A stretch of DNA of 64,000 nucleotides from Malus domestica (GCF_042453785.1 NC_091665.1:31459001-31523000), one strand, 5' to 3'. Positions 26,939 to 40,682 are shown, counted from the first letter of the stretch. Numbers and translations are program-made. Notes: a model not told the origin generated them from the sequence alone.

Positions 26939-28190
26939 GTACTTGACATGGTTCAGCTGCTCTCACGTCGTCGTTTAAGGTGTCCTGGGAGTTTGTAGTT
27001 TTTACTAGGTGTGTTATGTAGTTGGACCTTTTGATTGAGGACTGTAACTGAATCTGTTTAACTTTTTGCAAGTGTAGTAGATTTCTATTAATAATTTACT
27101 TTCAGCCTTGATCTACTCATATATTTGATTGTCACAACTAAACCCTAAATTGGAGTCTATTTTAAAACGAATCTAAAGTGCGGGGAGGGAGAATCGAACT
27201 TGGGTGCGTAAATTTGTTGGAGCCAATGTCTAACACCCTCATTTACAAAAGATTAAGATTGAAATACAACCATAATTAGACTAAGCTACACAATAGGTAT
27301 GGTTATTGGGTTTGTTATTCACGAGTCGAATAAGACCTCTCGAATTGAACTTGGGCGTTTGTAGTTACATATGTCCTAGCCAACGTTTATAAGCTTATTT
27401 GAAAGTGCATTTAAAATAACTGAAAGTCCTTTTCATGAAAATGTTTTTAGAAACAATATGTGCTAAAATACAAATGAATTTTGGAAAAACACTTAAAGTT
27501 CTTTTGAAATCAAAAATCATTTTCTCTGAAAACGCTCATAGTTATTTGAAAGGTATTTCCAAACGAGCCCCAAGTCTAACAAACCCTTGTCTACACAATA
27601 TTAGTTAAAAAAATATTGAGATTTTTTATTCAACTCGATTAAGTTACACAATGAGTTAATTGTCGTATTTATCATTCACGTAAATCGAATTTGAGTTCTC
27701 ATACTTACTAGTGTTAGTAACACAAATTGCATTGTTTTATTTACATTCATCACAATTTGACACGTGAACACAAATTTTTATTTTTCTAGTTACTCAAAAT
27801 ACAATGACAACCCTCGACCAATCAGAAAACCGGATTGTTTATTTATACGCAAGCAATTACTGAAAAAATAAAATAAAAAATAAAAAATAAAAAAATTATA
27901 CGCGCGGGCCTCCATTCCCTTCCAAAAAACCCCAAACAAACGTACTAAAACGACCTCGTTCATCGATGCCCCCAGTCTTCACTATCCTCGGTACTCACTC
28001 GAGCAGCAGTCGTCGCGCCCTGAGACTTCACCATCACTGACCATCTCTCTCTCTCTCTGTCCAACGCTCTCGCCTCTCGGTACGTTCCTCCTATCGATCT
28101 GAAACCGTAGCGTCTTCCGGATCGCGTCCGTGCACGAATGTGCGAGTGAATTTACGTATCTGAAGCTGTTGATTTGTTACTGTTGCAGGA
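26939..28190. other. intergenic region before ribophorin II
   Basis: Includes the NOP10 3' UTR and an AT-rich stretch without a gene. The segment 27380-27560 resembles common plant repeats built around phrases such as GAAAGTCCTTTTCATG, but its ends are not clear. From about 27960 the ribophorin II leader begins, with a CT tract at 28041-28058 and a likely leader intron 28080-28188 (GTACGT to TGTTGCAG). Confidence 0.55.
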
Positions 28191-31100
28191 ATGGCTACGA
28201 TAAGCCTCGGGTTATTTCTGGTGCTGGTTTTTGCGATTGCGATCTGCCATGCTGCTGCTTCTGTCTTCCAGCCGATCTCCGACTCTCACCGATCCGCGGC
28301 TTCGGAGCTCTTCGCGCCCGCCGATGGATCGTACGGGAGGTGAATTAAACCCCTAATTAAACCCTCGAAATGATCTGTGTGTTTGGATTTTTATCGTATT
28401 TTCTGTTTGGTTCCCGGGAAAGTTAAAGTGGTGTGGATGCATTTGGATGATCCAATTGAATAATTAAAACGGATTTGTTTCATTTTTATATGATGCCGCC
28501 TCTCGGAGATTTGAAGTTAAAGTTTATATTTTTTTTCCCTGTATTTTACTTGTAATGCGCGGTTAGCTTTCAATTCTGGTGGAATTTGATTTCATTTGCA
28601 CGATTAGAGTAATTTATTTGGATATTGGTTGCAAATTTGATTCTAATTATTCAATTTGGTAAATTGTTGACAGTTTAGAAGAGGCATATGAAGCCCTAAG
28701 ATCGTTCGAGGTTCTTGGGATCAATAAGAAGTCCGATATACGCGCGGCTACGTGTCAGTCCTTTGTGGACAAACTTGGGTCATCGTCTTCTGCCCCAAAG
28801 GATTTGTTCTTTGCCTTAAAGGTTAACAGCATTTTGGATTGCGAGGTTAAAAATGAAGTCTTAGAGGTATTTGTTAAGTTTTAGAACCCTTGCTTTGTTC
28901 TCAACATGAAATTAACTGCTTATGAGTTATGTGGAAGAATAATGAAGTGGGTGATTAATTCTTATTTCCTTGTCTAGGGCATTGCTTCAAGACTTAAAAC
29001 TATTGTCAATAGTGCAAGTTCATTGCACGACTTCTACTACTCAGTTGGAAGCTTGGTACTTATTAAGGTAAATTGTTGAAGAACTACCTTTTGGCTGCAC
29101 TGTCCAACTCAGGTTTAGATCTTCATTTTTGTTTGAGGTCTTAGTTTTGCTGCAGATTCAACATGTATCAATGGTGATTTATGAAATAATATCAACTCTG
29201 CGGGAAGCAAACAAATATTCTGAATACTGTTACTATTTTAATTGATTTAACTATTGGGCAAGGGCCTCTATTTTGTGTTTTTTTTGAGCCCCTACATCTA
29301 TAGATAATGAATTATGTCCCTAAATTTTTTTTCTTTCTTGCTACAGGATCAAAGTTCTGAAGTCGATGTACTTCTTGCTGATGCTGGTGGAGTTTTCCAT
29401 TCTATCAAGGTAGTTCCCACAACAATTAGTGGTTTTGTAGATGAAATAGTTTCAGTTTTTGCTATCTACAGGTGCTGGCAGAACTTGCTATGTCATATAA
29501 TTCTTAGCATCTGGTCACAACTTCTTTTTCTTGTACTGTTGATGGGGTGTTCTGATTCTGACCTCTCAATCAGTACCACCCCCCCCCCCCCCCAGCGGCA
29601 GGCGGCTGTTTGCAGTCACTATTTCTTTTCACACCTAAAAGAAGAAAAAATTGCTTTTTTGAATGTTTGAATGATTTTGAAATCTTATTGCAGTCTCTCA
29701 GCCAGAGTGATGGAAGGTGGCGCTTCAGTTCTGATAATCCCGAGGCTAGTACCTATGCTGCTGGTAATGACTTTTCAGGAATTATTTATAGGTTATGCCG
29801 TCTATTTTCTGATGGATAACTTTTTCTAATCAGTTGGTGATGTGAGTTGGAACTTTCCCTCAACACCCTAAATCTGCTCCCATGAGTTAAATCCTTGATC
29901 TTTATTCAACTAGAGGGGGATTAATAAGTGGCTTATACTCACTACTTGTTTTTCTCATCCCTCTTTCAGGTTTAGCGCTTGAAGCACTTTCTGGAGTTAT
30001 CTCATTAGCATCTTCTGAAATTGATCAGTCTAAGGTAAAATAGCTTCCATGTGTGCGTTAATTTAAACTTGGATAAGCACCCATAATAAGCTTTAAATGT
30101 GTCTAAATTTAAACTTCAACCACTCTGGACCAGTTAAATATGGAGAAGAAAATTCCATGCTAATTTAACTTCTGTGGTTTTGGTCTCAATTGGGAATCTT
30201 CACTCACTGACCAAATCATTACCAATATCCGTGGACCTATTTTTTCTTTTCTTTTTAGCTTTTTAGTCAGATTCTATAGATCTTATTAGTATTATATGAT
30301 TCTGCTCTGTTATTGTTTTTTTTTTTTGACCTTTTTTTAACACGCTTCTACTCTGTCATTCATTATCTGTTTTATATGTTTGCTAATGTTCGATAATGTT
30401 GTCTATGGGCAGATTGATACATTGAAAAGTGATGTTTTGAAGCTTTTTGACAGCATTGAGAAATATGGTATGTGTAGCTTTTTCTTTTTTTTCAACAGAT
30501 GTCTCCTTATAAGCTTATTATTTTTTTCTCCTTCACTTTCTTATGCTAGAACTTTTGGTGTTGTAGGTTTTAGGTTGTATGTAGTTTCTGTATTTTCATA
30601 ATATATAGTAATCACATTTTACTAGGAGTTTGGTGCAAAAACTTTTGTGATGTTAGGTGGTAATTTGGGTCATTGTGCCTTTAATTGTATCTTTTGTCCA
30701 GGTGGTATCATGGTACTCTATATCTGTTATTTTAGTGGTACCCAAGCAAGTTTGGCATGATAGAGATGGTCTTGTTATCCTGCCTGCATTTTGATGTGTA
30801 TGCACAGGCTGTTTGTTTCATTTACACGAAACACCGTTTGACATTGAAATTTGATTGCACAACACAATCTTTCCCATGATTAAAACACGTTTTCTTCCGA
30901 TCCTGCTTTCATTTTGGTTTTTTCATTTAATTTTCTGGTTTATCTGTTATTTATGTGAAATCATATACCTATGTTTTGTAGATGATGGGACCATTTACTT
31001 TGATGAAAAAGTTGTTGATCTGCGTGGGCATCAGAGTCCTCTTTCAACTACTGCAGCAGTTGTTCGAGGATTGACAACATTTGCAACTGTGACATCTGGA

Positions 31101-34100
31101 AACATAAAGGTGATTGGAAGCATACTGAATGGCGCTTTCTTTCCTGCTCTCCCATTGCAATGCAGTTTCTTTTTGGAGAACAATGGGGTTGGTATTATTT
31201 GCATACTAATGCTTTAGCTTAGAGTTTGCAGGTTCCAGGGGACAAGATATTGGGTCTGGCAAAATTCTTCCTTGGAGTAGGCATTCCTGGCAATGCTAAA
31301 GACTTCTTCAACCAAATAGATTCATTAGCTTCTTTGGAAAGCAATAAGCAAGTGCTAAACCTTTTTCTTTTATTGAATTGAATCTCCAATTATTTTGCAT
31401 TTGTAACCGTGCAATGCAATGTTTATTGTTTAATTTTCTTTTTTGTGCCCTAATTTGTGTTTTATTTCACTCTTTTCTGGTGCAGGGTTTCTATCCCACT
31501 GATATTATCACTTCCGGCTACAGTGCTTTCATTGACCAAGAAAGATCAGCTCCAGGTTTGTCAATTTATCAACACAACATTTCTTCTTTGAAACTGATTG
31601 CTGTGGGGTATTTTATATGTATCTATATATGCACGACTGTGTGCTGCTTCTATCTCCTAGGTTACTACCAAAAGGGATACCTTTTCTTTGATATACATAT
31701 AAATGTCTATATATCTATGTATTTATGTATTGTCTTGTGAAATCTTCACTGCTTACCTTTCCCCTCAAGCTGACTTTTTTGTTCTCTTTTTCAAACATAA
31801 AGTCCTGTACTAAGTCATGCTCATATTCATTTATTGCTTTTAATTGACCTGCACAGAATCAATGTTAAATTAGCCTGCTGTGGATTGATTTTTTACTGAG
31901 GAAAAGATATAGTTACAAGTAATGTTGTTTATGTCAAATAATATACTTTGGTTTATTCGTGTGTTCTTTGCACTGCAAATTTTAATCAGGTGAAAGTGAA
32001 TACTGTGCTTGGTTCAAGTGCACCACCTCTGACAGTTAAGTTGGTGAAAGCATTCAGTTCTGGTTCAAAAGCTGCTTCCAAAATTGCAAGCCAGGTAACT
32101 AATAACTTTTTTTTTTCCGTTCTTTTCTTGGTGTATCTAGTTTATGCGCCTTTAGGCTTAGACATCCTTCCTATCACAAGATTCCTCTTCTCACAATTTT
32201 ATTGCATGAATGGCCTTTGGTTCACTGCTTTATCATGTGTGTGACTCAGGAACTCAAGTTTGACAAAGAAAGTGGGTCCCATTTCTTGGACGTTTTGCCA
32301 GAAAGTGTCGATGTTGGAACTTACACATTTGTCTTTGAGGTACCTTTCTCTTTTTGGTTAGTTCTTTTGGATAAACTTCCATTTGGTCTCAATTTGTTCT
32401 GAGTTTTCCAAATGTTTGTAGGTGGTTCTGCATGATTCTGAAGATAGTGAGTCTGAAGATGAAAAAGTTTATGCAACTGGAGGTTCTACTGAAGTACAGA
32501 TATTTATCACAGGAGTTATCAAAATTGAAAATGCAGAGATTGCAGTACTTGATAGTGATATTGGGAGCATAGAAACCCAGAAAAAGTACGTACTCAAATT
32601 CTATTTGGTTTATGTTTTCTGCTTATATCATTTGTTCTTCTGAATTTTCATTTGCAAGTTGGATGCTTGTAATCACATAGCCAATGTGGCTTTTTGTTAT
32701 TATTTATAATTTTTTCTTATAATTGTACATGGCCAAGGCCATGCTTATTCTTTTCTGAAATTTTCTGAAACATCTGAGTTACTTATATGTTGCCAATTTA
32801 CCAGACTAGATTTTACTGGAGAAAATACTGTCTCGCTATCAGCAAACCACCTCCAAAAGCTGCGTTTATCCTTTCAATTGACCACTCCTTCTGGGCATGC
32901 TTTTAAGCCTCATCAGGTTTGTAATTTTCTGTGTCTTTTCTTGCGTAAATGCTCTCTATTCAGTTCTCTTAGGTGTTTGATGGGCCGCAGGTATTTCTTA
33001 AATTGACGCATGAGACCAAGGTTGAACATATCTTTGTGGTGGGAAGCTCTGGCCAAAGGTTTGAGAAGATACTGGTAAAGTTTCTTTGATTTCATCCTCA
33101 AACTTACTTTATGGCTTCTTTTTTTTTCTGCATAGATGCACTATGCATGTATGTTCTGATTTTTGCAAACACTCTATGTGGAGCCATTCAACGCTCTTCG
33201 GAAAACGAGATCTTTAGAGTTTTCTTTTTTAATTTATCTATTTAGGTGATACTGTGATAAACCCATGATTACTGTCTGAACACATGAATAATATAAAGGT
33301 GCAGTTTTCACCATCCTAGGTCATGGATTTTACCCCATGGAGAGGTCTTTAATTTTTTGTTTTGATTGGTTTTGGTATCTTGTTACAGGATTTTCTCGGA
33401 TTGGTTGAGAAGTTTTACTATCTGTCTGGTAGTTATGACATTCAATTAACTGTTGGCGATGCTGTAATGGTAGGCATGAGCTTTCCTCAAGTTTTTAAAA
33501 TTGTTTCTGGTTTTTATTCTCCGATTGGCTAAGCAAACTTTTTTCCTTTACAGGAAAACTCTTTCTTACGGGCTATTGGCCAGATTGATTTGGATCTACC
33601 AGAAGCACCTGAGAAAGCCTCCCGCCCTCCTTCTCCGGCTGTTGATCCTTACTCAAAGTTTGGTCCCAAAGCTGAGATAGCCCATATCTTTAGGGTTCCA
33701 GAAAAGCGTCCTTCTCAGGAGCTATCTCTCGTTTTCTTGGGCCTTGTGCTTTTGCCATTGATTGGATTTTTGGTTGGGGTGAGTCTTTGTTAAGCGAATC
33801 CTTAATCTGTTGTCATTTGGCTCAGAAAATTAGTTACGGTTTATGCTCGTATCCCTCACTTGGATAGTCCAAGTCGGTTTGAGGTGAAGTGTTTATAAAC
33901 TGACATTCTCTAGAGTGCAAAAAGGCCAAAAGAGATGGTGGCTGTCAACATTCTTAAGTTCTTACCCATTTTGTATTTCTAATTAACCGTGCTTTGTCTG
34001 AAACAGCTTTTACGCTTGGGGGTGAATCTGAAGAACTTCCCTACTTCAGCAGTACCCGCCACCTTCGGTATCCTATTCCATGTTGGCGTTGCTGCAGTTC

Positions 34101-34594
34101 TTTTGCTCTATGTGCTTTTCTGGTTGAAGGTATGCCAGTCATTTGTGTTTACTTGCACTTTCAGTCAGGAAGGTTCCCATCTGCTCATATCCCCAATGAT
34201 CCTGACAACCTCATTTTTAAGCATTATAGGGTGACCTAACACTAACATATATAGTAGTGACGGGTTATCACAGTTCGATTTCAAAGATTCCATATTTTGT
34301 TCATAACATAGTGCACGCTAATTGAACACGATTTTGGCTTTTCAATGCAGTTTCTCAGGTAGCCATGCAAAGTTCTTGGTTAAGTTTAGGCATACTAGTA
34401 AACGTCATTTTTGTTTCCTTGCACATGGATTAAGCTTTTCAAAGGATTCTCTGCTTACTTGTTTGTTCCATGTACAGTTGGATCTATTTACGACTCTCAA
34501 AACGCTTGGATTGTTGGGAGTTTTCTTGCTGTTCGTTGGACACCGGATTCTTTCCCACCTGGCCTCTACATCATCCAAGTTGAAATCTGCTTGA
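28191..34594 (+). CDS. ribophorin II, oligosaccharyltransferase subunit (RPN2/SWP1; HAP6)
   Basis: Nineteen coding segments: 28191-28339, 28674-28866, 28978-29067, 29347-29409, 29694-29763, 29970-30034, 30413-30467, 30982-31109, 31232-31347, 31486-31555, 31990-32094, 32250-32339, 32422-32585, 32805-32916, 32991-33074, 33389-33469, 33554-33778, 34007-34129, 34478-34594; total 2100 nt (699 aa), in frame throughout. Residues 1-23 ([20 protein letters not shown] then AAA) form a signal peptide; a large luminal part follows; the C-terminus has three hydrophobic segments ([19 protein letters not shown], then about 25 residues in exon 18, then [14 protein letters not shown]). The protein is a subunit of the ER complex that transfers glycan to asparagine. 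Intron 9 uses a GC donor (AATAA|GCAAGT, 31348); the alternative GT frame gives an unrelated peptide. I see no defect. Confidence 0.95.
31348..31485 (+). other. GC-AG intron in ribophorin II
   Basis: Exon 9 ends AATAA and is followed by GCAAGTGC; the acceptor is TGGTGCAG at 31485. Joining here gives K then [20 protein letters not shown], the conserved family sequence. Using the nearby GT (31352) gives a different open frame. The donor matches the strong consensus known for GC introns. Confidence 0.8.
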
Positions 34595-35751
34595 AATGGA
34601 GATCAAGCAATCTCCCATTTGGAAAGATCAAAAGAATTTTCGGCCTGAAAAGAGATTTCGAAAGGATGTGGAAACTTTCGTTTAGAGAACAGAGGGTGGG
34701 ACTATTCAGAACAAATTTTGTAGGACTCTTTTGTTATGTTATACCTTGCCTCTAACTTCAGAATTTTATTTACCCGTAAATCATACTATTGAAAAAGAAG
34801 GTTGTACGGTACCTACGGGACGGGCTTCATCTTCCACATCATTAGTATAACTTTGACACATCAAGGGTACATAACTTTGCAAGGAACTGCTTCAGTTTAC
34901 ATCTTTACTCTTTCGCGACTCGCAGTCGAATTTAAACCACTTGAGGGGCGTTCGAGCATTTCCTCAAGGGTTCTTGAGCAAGGCATGAATGAGCTATATT
35001 TGTAAAATCTTGAAAAGGAACTAAAAATCGTGTGTTTGAAAAAAAACAAGGTGCCTTTCCTTCTCGGAGGTAGATTGTCTACCTTCCTGTTATGGTGTCC
35101 TTCCCATCCCTTCTTATTTGTGCGGTCACGGTTAAGCTATATCAACATTTTATGAATCATTTTATATTTTTATTGCTTTTTGTCTTATTATTTCTATTAA
35201 TATAAAATGTTGATGCGGCTTAATCGTGTCTGCACAAATAGAAGGGGATGAGAAGGGCACCATAACAGGAGGGCAGACAATCTGCCTCCTTCCTTCTCAC
35301 TCTGGCTTTTCCATGCCTCTGAAATGTTATTCGGCAGGATCAATGTTCAATGATGATTCGGTTCTCTGGTTCTGATCATTTTATACAAACGATATTCTAT
35401 TTTAAACTAATTTGAACTGCATGATGGAATTTTGAACTCTAAGTGCATAGGAAAAAACATACGTATACTTATCCGTTTTAGTTTTCACATATACTGCTAA
35501 AGATTACAGATTCAATCCTCTCATGGGCAGATGGAATGCGCCTCCACCTTTCTCCAATCAATAGCAGAAGGTGACTATCTTACAATTTCCCAATGAATTA
35601 TAAATAGAATGTAGGATCTGTTCTGATCAATTAGAGGGGCAAAGAAAATTGGAAAACCTGAGAAGAAAAATGCAACATGACCAAATGCAACAAAATTATA
35701 AATAAACCCAGCACCACCTTAAGCCCTGTGAGATGCCGGGATCATATCGCG
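34595..35751. other. convergent 3' region of ribophorin II and the PMT gene
   Basis: Contains the two 3' UTRs and a Mutator-like MITE (35066-35289). No further gene is supported; the short open frames on either strand lack recognisable motifs. Confidence 0.6.
35066..35289. mobile_element. Mutator-like MITE with about 100 bp inverted repeats
   Basis: Starts GGAGGTAGATTGTCTACC and ends with its near complement (…GACAATCTGCCTCC); the arms pair for about 100 bp. The exact 9 bp direct repeat TTCCTTCTC flanks it at 35057-35065 and 35290-35298. It is non-coding and 224 bp long. Confidence 0.85.
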
Positions 35752-38739
35752 CTATTCTACATTTCTAAAGCTCTCGCTCGTACGCCAAATCTTTTTCTGG
35801 ATGATAAACACCACATCATCATCTAGCTCGGAGCCTCCCTCCGCATCAGCGGTTGCCACTGCTTCCCAGTGCAACGCCTTCATGTATTTGTTTATGAACT
35901 CCACCACCTTCCGCTTATCGCGCACAATGATGAAACCTTTGGGCCTCAGGATGCGATCCATCTCAATCAACAAATCAACGCCGCTGCATTCTTTCCTTTC
36001 AATATCGGAGAAGACAGTCCAAGCGTGAAGTAGATCGTAAGTTCGTGGGTAGGTTGAGTAGGCTTCACACCTGTCACAAGTTGCACCAAACAAATATATC
36101 AGTATTTGATGCAATGTTACAATAGCAAAGAAGCTTGATATCATGTTTTTACATCATGAACTTATGCCTAATGCAATACAACAAAAGGTTCGCTCGTTCC
36201 CGATATTGAAAGTAAGCCTGAGATCTTGCCTAGAAATATTTTAAGAGTAATAGAAAATCTATATTTGGCAGCAGAACTATATAGGTGGGAATTTCTCATT
36301 CTAAACACCAACGACCATCAACCGTTCAAGGTTCTACAAGTTTCTAATTGAACTCTTTCGTTGGTTAGTTTGCCTAACCGGCAGTGAGTCCCATCCTCAG
36401 CGTCATCTCTCCGTTTGTCCCAATCATATGGGGATTGATTCTCAAAAAAACACAAAAAAGCAATTAACTCATAAAGATTGTTCAACGTACCAGTTGTGTA
36501 CTGAGCCTATCAGTCCTCTGTCGTATATTATTTTAAGTGTGTTAGGTCCATCTTCTGGCACCACATTCATAACCCAAACATCTTTGTTCTTCAAAGCCCC
36601 TGCAAATGAACCCAGGTTTGCCTTCATGTCCATCACATTCCTTATTGTGTCGGAACTAATCTTTGGGCTCAAAAGATTCCAGTAATTTTCAACTCTTTGT
36701 TGCCAAACTTCCTGCACCACATTAATACTGTCATACACCAAGTATTTGTATGTTTGTGATCTTAAATAGCGAATATTACCCCGGCAGAGAAGGGGAAAAA
36801 AAATGCAGTCTGTTTTAAGAATTACCATGTCCTTCTCAAATATATCACTGGAGTAGCCAAAATCACCAAGACGAGGAGGAGGTGTAGTCAATCGAGCAGG
36901 CCAAGGAGCTAAACCACTTCCTCTTGCTCTATGGTTTTCTGAAAATAATGGACCAACAAATATGAGTGCTTTTTTCAACTCTCAATGCTATTTAGATACC
37001 GCAAAGCAATCAATATTTCCAGGTGCGTCCATTTTCTAGATTAATAATTCTCAAAATTAAATTAACTTAAATCAACAATGTGATCAACTTAAAAAAGGGT
37101 TCTGGCATGTTACGTTGAGATTGCTCAAGGTGCTCAAGGCGACTACCAAAGCACAGAAGTATAAAAATTATTTAGAAAATGAAGGAAATAGTACTCACGC
37201 TCAGAGTATGGTGTGATACAAGCCTCCATTTTCACATTATAGACAGCATCTGGATCATCATCAGACCTGCAGAGGGGTGGTTGAGTACCAGGGGGTCTTT
37301 CCATGTAACAATCATTCGTCAGCGGCTTGACCCAAATAACAGTTTGGTTCCTTTTGGAAGCTATTTTCCAGCACATCCGTTCCACAAGGGCACTCATCGC
37401 TTTCCAAATTTTAAGATCCTCTTCATCCTGTGCGTACGCTTCAGGAGATGAGTAGGCAAAATAACCTCCTGGTCTAAGTACCCTATCCAACTCAAGGAGA
37501 AGTATCCCATCCCTTTGAAGCCAATCAATCCTACAGCGAGAACAATGTGCCAGTTCAAAAGATCTACTTGGGTAAGGGAGTCTCTTGGTCCCCAAAACAC
37601 CAAGATACGCAGGAATTCCTCTCTCCAATGCAAACTGGATCTGGTTTTGATGAACATCATTAGGTGCCAAAGACATTGCGATAATATCAGAAGAAAGCAG
37701 GTATCCTCCAAAACTAGCAACACCACAACCAACATCAAGGACCGTTCGGAGACTTCCTCCATTATTTAAAATGTTGTTAGGAAAGTTGAGCATCTGCCAA
37801 TCCAAACCAAGAAAAGTCAGTGCTTTAATCATGAAAAAAAAAAAGAAAAGAAAAAAAAACACCATATTTACTAGCTTTCTACCAACTAATTATTTTTGCC
37901 TCCACTGTGAAGGGCCACTGACTTACATTAGCCATTGATGCGATGTACTTGTCAGCTCCATAATGGAAGTGAGTACCTCCTCCAGGAAATCCAATCTTTT
38001 CACCTTTGACAACCATCCACTTTTGGTCAGACTTCTCAGTTGCAAGGTGCGTATGAGGTATATTTGCTTTCCATACCTCGTCTCGGCTTTTAGGCCACTT
38101 GATTGGGATCTATTGCATAAAAACAGCAGAAAACTTCATACTATAATTCAAGAGAAAGTTCTAGTACAAAGCTTGCTCGCTCAATTCCATTTGATGTAAA
38201 GACTTAAGCAGGATCTCACCTTATATCCAGGAGGGGGTGGAATCAAACAGTTATATCGCCTTTCAGGCACTGGGCAGTGTCTCTCGTAATGCTCCATCAC
38301 AGACAGATCCAACTTCAACCTTGTTTCATAAATAAGGTTTCTGTCTAAGCAAGGAATCAGTTCTGAATGTCTATCATCACAAACCTTCATCATTGAAAAA
38401 TACTTATATTAGCCTTAAAAATATAACCCATATGAATTACTCATAAGTATACTATGAAGTGAAACGACATAGTAAATGTTAGCCAAGGCAACTCACCGGT
38501 ATGCTCTTCAATATAACACCATCCTCTTCATCTTCACCAAGTTTGGGAGGTGACTCGTCAACATCTTCATCCGCACCCAAGTAAGTAGAACCGAATTTTC
38601 TTATCTTACTGCCATACTCGAGACCAGAGGAACCATTTTTCTTAGAATACAAGTATAGGAGACCACAAATGATCACCAAAACAAGAACTGAGGTGACCAA
38701 ACGTTTCTTTGGGATCCCATCAGCCCTTCCCCGTGACAT
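35752..38739 (-). CDS. Golgi PMT/DUF248 putative methyltransferase (PMT1/3/8 clade)
   Basis: Seven coding segments on the minus strand: 38739-38497, 38384-38220, 38109-37927, 37793-37199, 36938-36826, 36711-36491, 36070-35752; total 1839 nt (612 aa), in frame. A short basic cytosolic start is followed by a signal anchor at about residues 14-32 (LVTSVLVLVIICGLLYLYS), the type II topology of Golgi enzymes. The S-adenosylmethionine motif LDVGCGVASFGGYL includes DVGCG at 217-221. Other family marks are GGTHFHYGADKYI, LDRVLRPGGYF, GSGLAPWPARL and a C-terminal second half ending FIIQKKIWR. The family is thought to methylate pectic polysaccharides, but substrates are proven for few members. The N-terminus and length fit the clade of Arabidopsis PMT1, PMT3 and PMT8. 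All expected motifs are intact. Confidence 0.94.
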
Positions 38740-40210
38740 TTTTCACAAACCAACACAGCAATTACCCTTCTACTTCGACTTCAACATGCAGAGTTCAAAA
38801 TAAAGCTCCAGTTTCACTCCAGAAGGACGATCGGCGGATGTCCCACTTCAGAAACAGCTTCAATCACCAAAACACGATTAAACTAGTTAGTTCCATAGAA
38901 TACAGATACAATGGCAGTAAGTAAAGAAAATGATCCGCGATACTACGAATTCAAACATCGAAAATTAACATATAAAATTAAGACCATTCAACTCATCACT
39001 TCAAGTAAACCAAATGAAATATCTATTCGGCTCTACTTTATTTCCCTTCTAAGAAGGAAGCAACCTTATAACTCGATTTAGTATAATCGCAAGATTCACA
39101 ACAAAGAAATCCTAATCCAGTCAATATTATACGAAAAAGGAAAAGTTATTAACTGGGGATTTAAGATATATACTTTAATGCCATTAATTAAAATAGAAAA
39201 GGAAAACCAGAAACTAACAGCTAAAAGCTAGTGTAAGAAACTCATAAACCAAACCAAAGCAAGTGAAACAAGTACAAAAACAACAAAAATTCAATCCCAG
39301 CAATAAAAAACGAATTCAAATCTGACCCAGTTCCTTCAAAGAGGAACAAATCTGGAAAAAAAGTACCACTATCTGATTTCTCTATACGGATTAAATGTCT
39401 GAAATAAATGGCATATAAAATCGAATAGCACCAATAAAAAGCGTGAGAGTGAAGAGGAAGGAGGGTAAAATCGGCAGCGAGAAACACACAAAAAAGATGC
39501 AAGATTAACAGACGCAAAAGCACCGACAGTCGACAGTTGACATGTATATATAATAAATGAGAGACCTTCAACTTCAACAACAAGAATTGACAGAGATTGA
39601 TACGACCCAGCTCGTGAAATCTAAAAAATCGTCGGCAGTGTTAATTCCCAGAGCTGGAAAGTGCCGATTTGAAATTGCCCAGATGAAAATTCATAGAAAA
39701 ACAGCAAAAAAATCAGATCTTTTTGGATGAAGACTCAAAAATTGCATATGGGCAGTGAGGAACAGAGAGAGTGAGTGCGATTGGAGAGTGGGGACGGATC
39801 GGAACCGATAGATGTGGGCTCGTTTTTCGATGAGGATTGAGCAGAGGACGTACCTGGTTGCAATGGATTTTTCCCAAAGGAGCAGGAGAGAGTTTGAGAG
39901 AGAGAGAGGGAAAGAGATGTGGTCCTTCTTATAAACGATGAGTGGGAAGCATAAATGGGGAAACAAAAGAATATTGAACAACGATATGGGATTTGAGAAT
40001 TTGACTCTGTGTAAGAGAGAGAGAGAGAGAGAGAGAGATCTATTCGAATAATAAACAAAGAGGGAGATCCACAGACTACAGAAATGGGAGAGAGAGTGAG
40101 AGAAGAGAGACGGTGGGGTGAGGGTGAACACACACGACAGAACGACGTTGTCGTTTGTATGGACGGGACCGCCTGAATACGCGGCATCAACACGTCACAT
40201 TACGATATAG
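38740..40210 (-). promoter_or_regulatory. leader and promoter region of the PMT gene
   Basis: A long leader with a GA/CT repeat (40011-40040) and probably an intron: on the minus strand CCAG|GTACGT at 39854/39853 is a good donor, with the acceptor somewhere near 38770-38860. The transcription start probably lies around 40100. Open frames of up to about 150 codons in this CT-rich stretch (for example 39691-40131) are low-complexity Leu/Ser runs and are not genes. Confidence 0.5.
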
Positions 40211-40259
40211 TCCGTGTGGTACTGTACAGTCTGTACTTCACTTATTACAATTTTAAGTT

Positions 40260-40458
40260 GGAAGAGGATCATCTCGTAAACTCAGGATGGGGATCCTCTT
40301 GACTACGAAATCCAGACCGTTCAAATTTAATCAAATGACTCTAAATAATAGGGTCCTCTAAACGTTATAATAATTACAACTGTTGGATTAAATTTGAACG
40401 ATCCAAATTTTGTGATCAGGAGGATCCCCATCCTGAACTCAGGAGAGGATCCTCTTCC
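40260..40458. mobile_element. Mutator-like MITE with 9 bp target duplication
   Basis: Ends GGAAGAGGATC and, in reverse complement, GGAAGAGGATCCTCTCC; the arms pair for about 75 bp and include CAGGATGGGGATCCTC on both. The exact 9 bp repeat TTTTAAGTT flanks it (40251-40259 and 40459-40467). It is inserted in the SINE-like repeat. Confidence 0.85.
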
Positions 40459-40495
40459 TTTTAAGTTTGATTCTCATCAAAAGGCGAATTTAAAC

Positions 40496-40666
40496 AAAAA
40501 TTGTCATCTTTAGATCATTTCTTCCTAATTCACCAAGTTCGAAGATCCGAACAATTGAAATTTGATCTAACGGCTAAAATTATTATAATTTTTAAAGTGA
40601 ACCCATGTTTGTAACCGTTTGATTAAATTTTAATTACTCGGATCCCGAGACTTTGGATCTCTTTCC
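40496..40666. mobile_element. degenerate Mutator-like MITE
   Basis: The exact 9 bp repeat AATTTAAAC flanks it (40487-40495 and 40667-40675). The interior AAATTTGATCTAACGGCTAA and AATTACTCGGATCC match the related elements in inverted sense, but the extreme termini have decayed, suggesting it is the older of the insertions. Confidence 0.6.
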
Positions 40667-40682
40667 AATTTAAACCACATTA

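Noticed and set aside
39691-40193. Minus-strand open frames of about 150 codons upstream of the PMT gene
   Set aside because: They consist of Leu/Ser/Phe runs from a CT-rich 5' leader and overlap in two frames; this is leader sequence, not protein.
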